A DNA stretch of 64,000 nt from Liquidambar formosana (GCA_039720395.1 CM077827.1:10269991-10333990), one strand, 5' to 3'; positions 23,048-35,734 are shown, numbered from the stretch's first letter. The notes: generated from the sequence alone by a model not told the origin. Numbers and translations are program-made.

Positions 23048-24055
23048 AAAGGAAAAAAAAATGACGAAAGAAAGAAAAGCAAACCAGATGAAAACTTCCT
23101 GGATATAAAATCCACAGTTATTTTGAACCATGAATGCCAGGATTTTGAGTCATGCAGTCTTTATTGGATAAAAAGGCTAGACAAGAGATGCTCATTTCTT
23201 ATGAAACAGTGGTATGCAAGGCCCAATGTTTCCTTAAAGTGAAGGAAGGGTTAAAGTTGAGCTTCCTGGACAGCCTATCGTACCATTTCCTACTTTAAGA
23301 TATGGCTCACTCCATTGCAGCTCCATTCAAGAACTACAAGCCATGTATCTTTCTAACCTATTGAGTAGCTCCTGGATAAAAATACAATAAAAATACAATT
23401 TTTCATCCTATGAGCTATTTAAAGCTAGAAGAAAAAGGGCTACACATTCTATAGAACACAATAAAGACGTAGGATCATGATCTAATGGCAACAATTGAGA
23501 GGATAGAAAACCCGACAACAAGACATTTTGTATTGTTTAGAAGGCTTCTCATTTGTTGACTTTCAGAGATTAAAAACAGAGCTTGAATTACGCAAGTGCT
23601 GGGAAGCTGTATGCCTATATGCAAGGTCAAGAGTCGGTGAAGCTGATCAAACAAATATGATGTTTGGAAGAACTTAGCATAATTATGATAGGTATTCTAA
23701 AAGGTGTAAAAAAATATTAAGGTATGCGTGATAACAAGTCAACAATAAGGCATTTAGAAACACTGAAAATTATGAGAAAGAGGCTTGTTTATGTAACGAT
23801 TATTAGAGACGTATTTAAGATCTTACATAAGAGAGATTTATAAATTAATAATAGTAATAGTTCTTTTAATTTAAAAGACAATAAGTAGGATGCCTGCATA
23901 TAGCTGGAAGTTTGAATATTCTCATTGTTATTTTTGAAGTCTCAGATCACATTTTGAATTTGGCTCAAGGTTTGGGATACTCTCTTAGGGACAATAGTTT
24001 ATCCATTCATCAGCATGGCATATAGCCATTGTACATAGGATGTGCTATAGTTATT

Positions 24056-26775
24056 TGTAGAGGATGAAAAGTGTACTCCTATCCAACTGCCTGACTTATA
24101 AGGGGGTAAGGGCAAAAGAATCAAAGCTACAAGTGGAAACAATGACATAACTAATAAGAAGACCTGTACTCGTATGTTTGATGCTCACCCTGCAACAGAC
24201 TAATTATCTATGAGCACAAAGATTAGTGTAAGATCTCTCGGAGAAACACCTAGGCACCAATTCCTAAACAAGACAATCCCTGTCTCATAGAAGGCCGAAT
24301 TACCACTAGAACAAATAGTTAAGTTCTTCCAAGTTGGGGTACCAACTCGAACGACTCAAACACACTCAAACATTTGCTAAATCCAAGGAAGCACATCTCA
24401 GAGTAGTGCGCTCCTACCAAGGGACAACGGACAACATAGGATCTGACAACAGGTCTGTCAGGAGCAGATGGTAACACACTGTAGAGTCAAAATTGTTAGA
24501 TCAATCCAATAGGTGCTTTAACAGAGAATTTTTTCTATAGCCAGGGCCATACCTCTCCTACATCAAAAGAAAGAATGCTCCCAACACTACAAAAAGGGAT
24601 CTGACACCTACGAAATAGGGTACAATAAACTCATACCCTCAGGAGCGGATAGTAACATACTATAGAGTCAAAATTGTTAAATCAATCCAACATGTGCCTT
24701 AACACAGAATGTTTGCTATAGACAAGGCCATACCTCCCCTACATCAAAAGAAAGAATGCTCCCAACACTATAATAGGGCTTTGACACCTATGAAATAGGG
24801 TACAATAAACTCATACCAAAATAAATAAATAAATAAAAAGAAATATGAGTTATACGGAAAAAAGAAGAATTTTCTAACTTAATCATTGCAATCTCCTAGG
24901 GATGTGCCACACTGATGTGATAAGCAAAGGTTAGGCCGAGCTACCAATTAGTTAGCCTTGTTACTTTTCTTGTGACAAAATTGAACTCTATAAAATGGTG
25001 TCGTTTATGGGAAGCGTTAACAAAAGGCCGACCTAACCCTTTGAGGACACCCTTCCTTGCAACCTACCACAAGGATATTGCAAGGCCTAAATCGAAGCCC
25101 TCTATCTCTTTAAGGAAAGCTCAGTTCACTTACTGTCGTTAGCCTGTTACCCTAACCTCCTTAAGCCGAGCTCTCAGATGAAGAGCTCGCCCTGCTTGTC
25201 ATGCGAATATTCGACCTTAGCATGAATACCCTCAGTCCATATGTCAAGTCCAAGGACTTGAAAGCACCTAAAGAGACCCACCAATCCCCTATAGAACTAT
25301 TTGGAAGTAAGATAAACCTCCAATACCAACGCAAAATCATTCGAGGATGCATGAGTTAGAATATATAGGAGGAACCAGCATGGTAGTGAATGGCTAGTGC
25401 GGAGGGGACACAATGTATAGGACTATCCCATGCCAGAATTAATGATATCCAAAAGCAGGAAAGTTAGTTTAGACCAATCCACACAAAATATAGCTAGGAT
25501 TCCGAAGAACGGAGGATCATTGTGCCACGAGCCTTCGACACTCAACAGAGGTAGTTGCCATTTTGGTGTAGATTTTAGTGCTATCAAGACTATTCTCATA
25601 GATATGGTAAAATGGAATCCCCGTTTCACAAACCATGCTATGCTCATGCCTTTGATGGACTAGGACTCTCTAGAGAGGCTTGTCATTTTTATTTCAAACT
25701 ATGATTTGGCACACAAGTACAACCATGCCTCGTCAACAAATAGCTCCACATCTATGAAAGGACCCATCATTCCAATGTGAGGTGCATTCCTCCCTTGCAC
25801 CAATCACAGAGGTAAAAAAAAAAAAAGCCTTGCCCTATAGAAGGGGCAACGATATCCAAACATGGTGCTATAGAAATCTGAACCAACAGACATAACCGTC
25901 AGGCAGTCACAAACCAGGGGTACGTCTTTCCTTTTCCCTCATTACCTTAACCGTAGGGAAAAATAAAAATGAGGTCAATTATAGAGGATGAAAAGCATCC
26001 CCAACATCCAGTCGTGCCCTATAGAAGGGGTAAGGGAAGTGGAAACAGTGATTTGACTAATAAGAACACTTGCCCTTGAACATCTAAGCATGCAGCACAT
26101 TTGGAAAAAGTATTTATGAGCCTAAGACTAATTTAAGATCTCTTAAATATCTGACTAAGCACTAACTCCTAAACCAAGAATTTAAGGTTTGTAATCTTTG
26201 AGAAGCAAGGATAACTTGGCCCACCAGGGCAAACCCTGCCTTGCAAGAAGGCCAAATGACCTCCAAAACAAACAACCGAGTTATCCTAAGTTGGGGCATT
26301 GACTTAGATGACTCTAATATGCTCCGCTATTTACTAGATCCAAGGAACCGCATCTTAGAATAGAGGACTCCTACCAAATGACAACACAGGAATTTGGAAT
26401 AGGATCTACAAAAGGTAGATGACAACATACTGCAGAGTCAAAATTGTCAAATCAATCCAACAAGCGCCTTAACATGACATGGTCGCAAGAGAAAGGGCCA
26501 TACCTTTCTTGCGCCAAAAGAAATAAGGCAAGAAAAGCTATATAGAAGGGGGTTTGATGCCCAAGAAACAATGTATGATATACCCACACAAAATTTTTTC
26601 ATATCTATTATTTTAAAATTATGAGTTTCAAGTAAAAGGTTGATTTTTCTAACTTAATCATCAGAATCTTCCAAGGAGGCGGCGCACCAGTGTTAGCAGC
26701 AAAGGTATATTGCCAAGATACCAATCAATCACCCCATTAGTTTTTTGCTTGTGAGTAAATTGACCTCGACACTTT
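24056..26775 (+). mobile_element. Non-autonomous LTR retrotransposon in synaptotagmin intron 10 (gypsy-like LARD)
   Basis: Two direct repeats of roughly 0.8-0.95 kb, starting TGTAGAGGATGAAAAG at 24056 and TATAGAGGATGAAAAG at about 25979, share blocks such as GGGGTAAGGG, GTGGAAACA, CTAATAAGAA, TTTAAGATCTCT, GTCAAAATTGT and AAATCAATCCAA. They end near 24990 and 26775. After the first copy comes AAATGGTGTCGTTTATGGGA, resembling the TGGCGCCGTCTGTGGGA junction seen in plant Ty3/gypsy (Tat/Athila-like) elements. The ~1-kb interior has no gag or pol domain. The left LTR has an internal duplication (24440-24600 repeated at 24640-24800). Exact right end and TSD were not resolved. Confidence 0.55.
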
Positions 26776-29700
26776 CCGTGTGGAATTCTCTTCAAAAAGA
26801 AGAAATGTTTTTAACTTTAGCTTATCTGTAAACATTAATATTCTTAACTCTTTTAATCTGTTTATGTCAACAAGTCCTTATCTCTTGGGGTCATATATAC
26901 AAATTATCAAACTTCGGTGTTAGAGATTATTCAGTTTGATCTATTGACTTCAAAAATAATGAATGAATACTCATTCTCTCATATTCACCCAATATACCAT
27001 CAACATGAGAAGAAAAAAGATTCAAATAGCAATCTCACCTTACCCCTGTATTTATTATCTCTCTGGACCTCCAAATCCTTGACCAGATCCAACCACACAT
27101 CCTTCACTTTAGCAGGCTTGAGGTTCTTCAGAGGCACTTGAGCACAACCAATGAGTTCAGAAGCCTGAACCCCTTCATCATCAAAAACTCTTACTGTCAA
27201 GTTTTGAGTAGATGCATCTTCGACTATAAACTCAAAGTGCTCATTCCAGATTGGATTCAGTTGGTTATTCTGGAAATATAATCAGAAGTTAAATTCACTC
27301 CAAAAACAGAAATTGGTAGGGAAGGAGGTGAGTTGTCTTACAATTGTTTTGCTGGTTTTCATTTTTTCACGTAATGGACGTATAAATAACACAGCATAAG
27401 GATCAGATTTCCCAATAATGTCTTTATTTGTTAAGTCCTTGGCTTGCACAAGCTTCACTTCTAGTGTTCCAACAGGCTTCAACTCCAGGTCACTAAAACA
27501 TAAAAGAAACATAGATAGGAATATTTGCATCAGAAATAAGAATGTGATTCAAATTTGAATATGTCAGTATGAATATCAAGGATTCTATTCAGAAAGCCAA
27601 ATGGAAACTTGTCTAGCTGTAAGTCTTTACATACTTATGCAGGGACCATTTATTAATAGAAATGGTAAATCACCAATAGCATACCTATAATCCCCAGGTA
27701 ATATGGGTACAATTTTCCGAACTGGCCATGTTACAGAATCTTCAATAGCATCTCGTATTGTTTCCTATATGAAGGAATATGATAATTTCATTAAACCTAA
27801 ATCTCATCCACAATCCACAATCCACATCTAATGAAACAACTAGTGAGAGCAGTGCAGAAGAGCAAATCAAATCACTAGTAGCGTATGATGTTCTGTTATA
27901 TGGCATTATGTTCCCGCTTGGGAAATCAATATAGTGTTAGTAGAATCACTTCTCTTAACGTTTTGTGTCAACACTCCCTTCACCGGGAAGGAGGCTACTT
28001 ATTAAAAGGCCCAATTGATAATGTGTTACACCAACATTAGTCAAAGAATAGAACCATGGATAAACTCTTCTTTTATTTATTTATTTATTGGGTCATGGCA
28101 CCTCCATTGGTGGAAATATGAGCTAGAATATTTCACTATCAACTTGTTTCACCAGAAGGATATTAATACTTTGTTACTTCCTTGACCAGTACACTAGAAG
28201 GAAAATTTAAATTTTCAGGACAAGTTGAGCCACCATATAATGAAGATGCGTGATAATTAAGCCTCGCTTTTCTTAGGAAACTTCATATTGGGAAATATTG
28301 ACTTGAGAGACCCAAAACCCTGCCCCTCTGCAATATTTCTAAATATTGCTTTAGCAATTTTACAAGTGAAATACAACATTAATCATGGTTTTAATCATGC
28401 CCATCAAGAGCCACCACATGGAGGTATATCACGGCATCACCACCAACAATTTTGTTAATAATCATAAAATCAGTTATGTGAGGAAAACAGAAGAACTAGA
28501 GACATTGTGCTCAAACCTCAATAGCATCAGATATCCCTGGGATGGCTGATATTTCACCACCAACAATTTTAAGCGTAAAATCCAGGTTTTTCTGTGGGCA
28601 GAAACATAAGAGTAGTCATGATCTCACATTAATGTGTATTATATGTATATATAGCTGAATTGATGTTAATATGTAACTTGTTAAAATCTTTATTAAGATA
28701 TTAATATACATATGAATGTGTGGTAATAGATATTGATATAGATATACATTTATGTCCATGTGCATGCACATGATAGGACCACCCTTATGTGTAGAATATA
28801 TATATAAATTCCCTTACTTCCAAAATGTTCGAATTAAGCCTTGCAGAAGAAAAGAATGAAAAGATTATAATAACTCACCTTTTCTCTCAAAGAATAAGAG
28901 ACAGCTCCAAAACAAGGAAACTTATCAACTAGAGGTTTAAAGATTAACCTGAAAACCCCTGTGAATCCAATATTTTTTACCTGGACAAATAAATCAGAAC
29001 CGAGAAAAAGAAGTAGATAAGTATAAAAGCCCGATAACTCAAAAGGCTTTCATAAATGTCACATATCCAAATTTACAATTATCTTGAAATCCTAGAACAC
29101 AAGACAGCACTGCAATTGTAGGACTTGTTGGTAACAAATGATAGAAGTGTGGTAGTGGATATAATCTTCATATATGCACACCCACAGAACAAGCACTCAA
29201 ACTGTGTAAAAATTTGATCCTTTCTAAAGTACAAGACATCACAAAATTGCATTAAAGAGTAGGAAATAATTGGATTTTGTCGCAGAAAAAAGAAAAAACA
29301 TTTTCAATTTCAAAATCATATATATGTAAAAAGAGAAGGACATTTACTATACAAGACTTATGAATAAAATATTGAAATTTGATGTATCAATTTACATGTA
29401 GAAAATCTTAATCTATCTTGAGGCAGTAGCATCTAATGGTGCAAATGGAATAAATTTATTATTTCTTGCTTAAAATACTCATAATAAAATCCAGTTCTAT
29501 TCAGAATGAAAGTATCAGACAAGTTTCTACCACATCTACTATTGCGCATAAGCAGGATTACTACTGAGTATAATTGATAAATTCAAGATAACCTGCACAG
29601 GTAGTCCCACGCCAACTCTGGTTTTAATATCAAGTATGATACTTGGATTACCATCCCATTGTATCTCTAACTCCATAGTGATTCCCCCATCATCACATTC

Positions 29701-31174
29701 ATCTTCAATAATGGAAACTCCTAAAGGATATCAACTTTTATTAGAATAATCACCAATCTTTGTTGATTGAAAGCAGTAGACTCTTTAGTACAAAGTATCA
29801 CACAAAAATTACAGTTACTCAAATTAAAATAACAGCATTTGTACGAGAGTTATTAATAGGTATCAAAAGCATGTCTTAGATTGCCTATACAAATTAGATT
29901 AATTGGTGAAAATTCATAAAATATGGTCTCTGATTCTAATGATATCAATTCATGAAATAGATGCCTAGTCCAAGACAATTTTAGATTCCTTGTGCTTCAA
30001 AAGTGAGTTACTTGAGATGATTAATCATATAAGCACAAGGGTCTAGAGTCTGTTGTTATTTATCAAAGCTATGCTCCTTATCACAAAAATGGGTGGAATT
30101 TAATTTTAAAAATTTGAAGAGATATTCAAAATAGAACTGTCAACACGATCACCTGCAATGATACCAGACAACCACATGTGCCATGACCTTTTTGATCATT
30201 CAAGTTCATCCCATAAAAAATGCAACATGTGGACTTCAGTTGGGAAACATATCAATTTTTAATATAACAAATCACTCCAGCATCCTAAGAATTAGTGAGG
30301 AGTTTTGCAAACTTCGCAAAAGTGCAAGACCATGGAGAATGTTGAATGGAATATGCTTGCTGTACTTTATCAAACAAAAAATAAAAATAAAAATGCTGGC
30401 TGTAATAGTATTGTGGAGAAGAAACCTCATGTCTATAAACAACATTCAAGGGTGACATATTGGCTGCAGATGAATCGTTTAAGGGAACAAACCTCTTGAT
30501 CCAGATGATTTTGTTAATAATTTTGTAAGGTATATTGATAAATAGCTTAGTGAAATCAGTAAAAAACTATCTGGAGTTTTATGAAAGATGCAAGTGTTGG
30601 ACAAGTTACAGAACATGCTACAAGCCAGTGTGAAGCAACATTAAGAGCATGAGCACAGCAGAGGTCTCTACTTCATCAGTACTGGGTTAAACTTAATAAA
30701 GAATGTCCCTGACAGAGTCTACTACAGTCGGTGAAAACTGAAAAGTTTATCATTGAGGATTGTGATTTGACTACTATCTTACAGCTATGCAATCAAGAAT
30801 CTTTGTTTCCACTTTCCAGAACATCAAGATCATAAAGAGGAATAAAAGTTAGTATAACATTACCATTTATATCTTTCAAAACATTTACTTTAAGTTAGTA
30901 CAATGCCTTTGAGATGATGAGCTTAATTCATCTTATATTTTTTAAGTTGAAACATTAAGTAGGTTCAATTAGAAATTGTGGAAGAGGATCACAGAATTGT
31001 AATTGTCATTATCATTCGTGACGTGCAGAGTGATCTAATTCTCTTTCAATTACTTTAAGAGATATACAATGGAATCCAAATGAGGAGAAAAATATACTGA
31101 TGTGATTTAACATGTCAAGTACGAGACAAAAAAATATAATTGTTACTACTTATTGAGAAATTCTATACCTGAAA

Positions 31175-31213
31175 TTCGAACCAAAAAAAAAAAAAAAAGG
31201 AAAAAAAAAAAGA
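31175..31213 (+). mobile_element. Minimal retroposition scar with 19-bp target duplication
   Basis: A 39-base insert, TTCGAACC followed by an A-rich tract, is flanked by AGAAATTCTATACCTGAAA at 31156-31174 and 31214-31232. Long direct repeats plus poly(A) are the mark of L1-type target-primed reverse transcription. Only the last bases of the source RNA were copied. Confidence 0.75.
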
Positions 31214-31766
31214 AGAAATTCTATACCTGAAAGGATGCAAGTATTTCCAGTTGTCAGTAGCTTGCCCCTTGGAGTTGGTGGTTATTACTCTAAATTGTTT
31301 TGAAAGTTTGATCATGGACAATTTAACACCCATATTAATTCTAAAAAGGTATTAAAAATAATAATTTGATGGGACAGGACTCTTCTATAGCTTCCTAGAA
31401 AATAAAGACTCTAGGCTGGTGAGGCTGTGAGGGAAAGAAGATATCCAAGGAAAACAAATTTCACTATAGTATTTGTTTCAAGTGTGGCTACATTGGACGC
31501 TTCTAGAAGTACTGAGACAAAGAAACTAAGTATGGACTACTGAGTGAAAGTTTTGTTTGTTAATCAAAATTCACCTTGGCAACGGATGAGTTTGCCACCT
31601 AAATATCTCTTATATGTTGTACACAGATCTTATATAATATTTTAGAGTTCTCTATGAACATTTATAAATAATTAAAAAAAAGTTATAGTTTATGGCATTT
31701 AAAAAATTATCATATTGTCAAAGTTTTTTTTTCTGATTATTATAACTATTATTAAATTGTGATACT

Positions 31767-32120
31767 CAACTCAACTCAACTCAACCAAGCCTTAATCCTA
31801 ACTACTTAGGGTCGGCTAGATGCAGGGACGAAGCCAAGAAACTAACTCAGCCAAACTCAAGTGAGGCAAATTTTTGCAATTTATTACGTTTTAGTGATCA
31901 CTTTTTAAATTAATACCATATAAATGATATTATTTGTGAACTTATTAAATATAGACTGTATATGTACTTCAAAATGACTACTAGTGTCCTTTATTTGGTA
32001 TTAAGTTGGGAAATGATCATCAAAAGAGAACAAAATTAAGATTTTTTTTTTTTTTTTTTCTAAAATTTTGCTACCAGGCTGGCTTCGCCCTTGGCTACAT
32101 GAATCCTTCTACCCCATTTA
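31767..32120 (+). mobile_element. Au-like SINE fragment split by a MITE
   Basis: CTCAACTCAACTCAACCAAGCCTTAATCC.. then ACTACTTAGGGTCGGCTA is the characteristic 3' half of the plant Au SINE family. The expected continuation CTACATGAATCCTTCT..CCCATTT resumes at 32096, after the MITE at 31823-32093. The 5' pol III promoter half is missing. Confidence 0.7.
31823..32093. mobile_element. hAT-type MITE inside the Au-like SINE
   Basis: A 271-bp element with terminal inverted repeats CAGGGACGAAGCCA and (complement of the right end) CAAGGGCGAAGCCA. It is flanked by an 8-bp target duplication with one mismatch (GCTAGATG 31815-31822, GCTACATG 32094-32101), as expected for hAT. It contains a T tract near 32042-32059 and no coding sequence. 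Confidence 0.85.
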
Positions 32121-32824
32121 TTATTAAGTTGTGATATAAATTATAATATTGCCATTGAATAACTTTGGACATTGAGTCTTCTAAAATTAACAACTGAGTT
32201 TCTATGAGCATATATGTTCGTATATGGTAATGTAACATTCATGACAGAGAGTCCCCTGAACATAACTATCAATTTATCAAGGACAAAGGATGACAATAAT
32301 CAATAATTGCATATTTTGGGAATACAAAAATTACCCACATCAACTACCTCAAGAAGGAAGTAATCAATAAACCGTCGAGTGCAGCATTTTATATCTCACA
32401 CCAATATAGGAGAGTACACATCTCTCATGCTCTAAATTGTTGTGACACCACTTCCAATTTCACACTTAGTATCAAACCAGCCCTCCTAAAAATGTAAAAG
32501 GGTTTTGCTAGCAGCTAATTCTAATAGTTATCAGAGACTATTGGGCATTTAAACCATATGACCACACTAGTTTGAATAAATCAATTCTATAACTAATCAT
32601 ACTAACCTGTAAATTGTGGAGCCACAGTGCCAAGGGTCAACTTCGAAAACTTCATGGATGATAAGATTACTGGTGTATATTGTTCAAGAGTCCGTTCAAC
32701 ATTGTTCCTGATTAGCTCTGATGCTGCCTACACCACCACATGACATGAAGAATTAAACAGAAAACTCATCACTTCACCTTATTATCACATTAAACCAAAA
32801 GATCAATTCGCATATAATCACAGT

Positions 32825-32858
<34 letters not shown>
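32825..32858. repeat. (GA)n microsatellite in synaptotagmin intron 3
   Basis: About 16 GA units, 15 bases from the donor of exon 3 (minus strand reading CT). Confidence 0.9.
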
Positions 32859-32862
<4 letters not shown>

Positions 32863-33029
32863 TGAAATTTACCTCGTTAACATATGGCCAGATCTTTGTA
32901 AGTTGGAGATTAAGCCAATTCAACTGCAAGATATTAAGAAAACAATATCAGACCCTGGATCAACATTAGAAGAAAACAGAGAGAAAATGATTATATACAG
33001 AGAGGGAGAGAGAATTGTAGCTGTAACTC

Positions 33030-33031
33030 AA
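33030..33031 (-). other. Mutated splice donor of synaptotagmin exon 2 (GT to TT)
   Basis: On the minus strand exon 2 ends CGGCAGAAG and the intron starts TTGAGT where GTGAGT is expected. Exon 3 begins TTGAATTGG after TTGCAG and keeps frame only if the junction falls exactly here (protein RQK then LNW, as in the family). The nearest GT (one base upstream) would shift the frame. Confidence 0.7.
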
Positions 33032-33512
33032 CTTCTGCCGCTGTGAAAAGACAACCCAAGAAGGATAGAACTCGCCTGGAAGAATCTTCCTTGAATCCTG
33101 CACTGTCATCCTTGCGAAAGATGCAATTGTCGTCGCCTAAAAATATTATAAATTCAACATAAATTCAAAAAATATTCCCAAAAATACATATTAATAAACA
33201 ATGTCATAACAAATTTGATTGAATCCTTACAAGACATCTGGGAAAAGAGAGTGGGGGGAAGAGAGAGAACTATCAAAGGACTTTATGATAACAAACTATA
33301 TTGAAATCAATATGAAAAGATATACGAATCAAATACCAATTCGGAACGACGCTTAGATCGGTTACTCTCCGAACGAGCAAAAGCCACCACCAACCCAATA
33401 CCCATGGCAATGCCCATTACCAAAGCCATGAAAAATGACATTTTCTTGCAAATGCTAGAGATACCCAATTGATATTACAAGGAACCCAGAAGTTATGTAT
33501 ACATTCGAGTGA

Positions 33513-33522
33513 TTATATATAG
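33513..33522 (-). promoter_or_regulatory. Possible TATA box of the synaptotagmin gene
   Basis: On the minus strand GCTATATATAATC lies about 75 bases upstream of the start codon (33441-33439), which would leave a short 5' UTR. It is the best-placed TATA motif, but the region is AT-rich so chance is possible. Confidence 0.3.
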
Positions 33523-33590
33523 CTCAGACGTTAATTTTCATGACAATGAGAAGCCATCTGGGAGCAGAGCTTGTTGGGTGAACCACATTC

Positions 33591-33596
<6 letters not shown>

Positions 33597-33630
<34 letters not shown>
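33597..33630. repeat. (GA)n microsatellite upstream of the synaptotagmin gene
   Basis: About 16 GA units, 155 bases upstream of the start codon; CT-rich on the coding strand. Confidence 0.9.
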
Positions 33631-33631
<1 letters not shown>

Positions 33632-34986
33632 CATATAACAGAAAATCAGAGATTGATTGGCAGTTGTGGTGGGAATGTGCGTACGTAGTGTGTGTGTAAT
33701 GTGTATGAAGAGAATCCCAACTTCCGAAGGTTATGTGGGTCTTAATCAGAGAATAATTATGTATTTATTTATTTAATCTGCCTGAGCTGGAAGGAAAGAA
33801 ATCATTTGTTCTTTTTCTTATGCTTTTTCTCTTCCTTTTTCTTTCACATTTTCCCAAGTTTTTCCTTTTTCTTTCTATTTCGTCCCTCTGTTTTTCGGTT
33901 TTATGGAATTACATCCTGTGTTTTGTGTTTTATGATTACGGGCCTCAGGTTAGGAAGGTTATTTTTCATCAAGCCATCAATGTCTCTGTTGCTAATACCT
34001 AGGGGTTGGGGTTTGGTAGCATGAGTTGTGTGTATGGAAGTAAGATTTTGTCTTCCCTTCTTTTTATTTATTTCTTTTTTTTTTTGGTATTCTCGAATTT
34101 AAAGATTTTCGGGGAATTTTGTATGAAATAAATCCTAAAGCATAGCTCTTGTAACCAAAACACTGAACTGAACTTACGTATCTAACTCTTTGATTTATTA
34201 CTATCATTAGTTCAAGTGGATTACAATAGAATTATAGCAAATTGTGAGGTACTAAGGTTTTGATGTTCCTGTTATGCTTTTACTTTTAAAAATACACCTC
34301 CAACTCTAATAGGATGATTATTTTCTTAAGACATTAACACTGGACTGCTGGCAATTCTTTCACTGTTGGAAAGTTTTATTCCTGGCCTCTTTAGACCATG
34401 AATACAATAAATGAGGAGGGCACTCTTTCCTTTCGGTTTAGATATATTATTAGATATGATAAATCATAACACTCACCAATATAACCTACCAGTTATTACC
34501 CATCATATGTAGCAACTGAAAAAAATATGGTATTTTAGCCATTACGATATAAAGAAAAAATGAAGATTATCACGTCTCGTGGGTGAAGGTTTGGGTGCGT
34601 GTGTTTAATCTTAATTTTTTTGTCAAAAAGAGGTTTTTAATGTTTTGAAGGGACATAGATGCAAAGAATTTTCGTTACATGGTTAGGAATTATAAAAATA
34701 AAAATAAAAAAAGAAAGAGAAAAGGATAACAGTGGATATGGTAAGAACAAAAGAATTAATTTCCCACTGACCCAAAAAAAAAAAAAAAAAAGAATTAATT
34801 TTAATTCAAAAGACGGACTATTTTTAATAGTATCTGATTCTTTGTTTGTAGCTGTAATCAATCTTTATGTGTCCAAAACCGCAATACCTGTCTACTTGCC
34901 ACGTGTACACGGAGTAAGTTGACGGCATTGACCGTTACTTGCACGTGCCACCTGGACGTATACGACAAAGTTTCTTCCCGAGGAGG

Positions 34987-35026
<40 letters not shown>

Positions 35027-35104
35027 GAGCAGGGGTTGGGGCGGGGGATGTTGGCGGGGTGGGTAAGTAGGATGGAATTTTCAGCCATGCCAATGAAGAC
35101 TTGT
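33605..35104. other. Region upstream of the synaptotagmin gene
   Basis: It begins within a (GA)n microsatellite (about 33597-33629). The rest is AT-rich non-coding sequence with poly(A)/poly(T) tracts (34775-34792; 34988-35025). No other gene is visible. Confidence 0.4.
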
Positions 35105-35113
35105 AACCCCAAA

Positions 35114-35514
35114 GGGAACGGCTATTGCAACCCCCCATTCTTATAAGCCCACTCATTTTTTTTGGTTTTTAAGATTTCATGAAAAATATAAATGGTTTTC
35201 GAAAAAACTGGTCAATTGATCCACTAGAAAACATCATTTTGAACAACTTTGTAGAAGAAAGTTTTTCCAAAATCTATCGTTTAAGTAGACTTTTTGGCAA
35301 AAAAATGAAATAAAGGCTATAAATGGCTAAAAAGTATATTTAAACGATAGATTTACGAAAAACTTTTTCTTACAAAGTTATTCAAAATGATGTTTTCTAG
35401 TGAACATTGCGGCCAGTTTTCATAAAAACCTTTTATATTTTACATAAAATCTTAAAAACTTAAAGGATGGGAGGTGGGGTGATAAGAAGGGCCGGGGTTG
35501 TAATAGCCGTTCCC
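35114..35514. mobile_element. Mutator-like MITE
   Basis: A 401-bp element with terminal repeats GGGAACGGCTATTGCAACCC and (right complement) GGGAACGGCTATTACAACCC. It is flanked by a 9-bp target duplication with one mismatch (AACCCCAAA 35105-35113, AACTCCAAA 35515-35523), fitting Mutator-like elements. The interior is itself an inverted repeat around ATGATGTTTTCTAG. Confidence 0.8.
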
Positions 35515-35734
35515 AACTCCAAAAGAAACAGGTGGCAGATCGACTCGGCCTAGTACCAGGCCCACCATCTACTACCTCAATTCGAAGGGAGGAGTGCGTT
35601 GAAGGACTGTGATGTCTTTTCCAAATGATGACATTTGGCTTCTTACAAAGGAGAATGAATTCTCCTGTCCTATTAGTTTCTCTAATTTGAAATTAAATAA
35701 TTCAATGTAATAAATTTATAATAAATTTTGGTAA

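Larger units (their letters stand above)
20779..33441 (-). pseudogene. SYT5: Plant synaptotagmin of the SYT4/SYT5 type, 13 exons, with disabling lesions
   Basis: Exons (minus): 33441-33337, 33136-33032, 32923-32873, 32727-32607, 29720-29593, 28980-28879, 28591-28517, 27764-27685, 27492-27342, 27269-27039, 22545-22255, 21997-21884, 20926-20779. Phases join to a protein of about 566 residues, close to Arabidopsis SYT5. Plant synaptotagmins are ER-anchored tethers at ER-plasma membrane contacts, binding lipid through an SMP domain and C2 domains. The parts are an N-terminal membrane segment (MALVMGIAMGIGLVVAF); the SMP domain from about residue 70 (LNWLNLQLTKIWPYV...TLGTVAPQFTG...FPCFGAVSYSLREK); C2A (GTLEVKLVQAKDLTNKDII, IGKSDPYAVL, NPIWNEHFEF); and C2B (GVLSVTVISAEDLPVVDLM, GKADPYVV, NPIWNQTFDFVVEDG, VWDHDTFGK). 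Ca-binding Asp residues in SDPY/ADPY and WDHD are kept. Lesions: donor of exon 2 is TT instead of GT; the last exon has an in-frame TAG and a 1-base insertion. It could be a recent pseudogene, a truncated functional allele, or affected by sequence error. Confidence 0.85.

Noticed and set aside
22807..23064. 85-residue ORF starting MAEQEEERSRRRRRKCK
   Set aside because: It lies in synaptotagmin intron 10 on the opposite strand and is driven by GAA/AGA repeats and a poly-C/poly-A tract (23016-23060). No domain; low-complexity artefact.
25161..25663. Short ORFs within the intron 10 LTR element interior
   Set aside because: No gag, protease, RT or integrase motif; frames on both strands are equally open.
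34637..35156. Overlapping ORFs on both strands rich in Lys, Phe or Leu
   Set aside because: They come from long A/T homopolymers; no conserved sequence.
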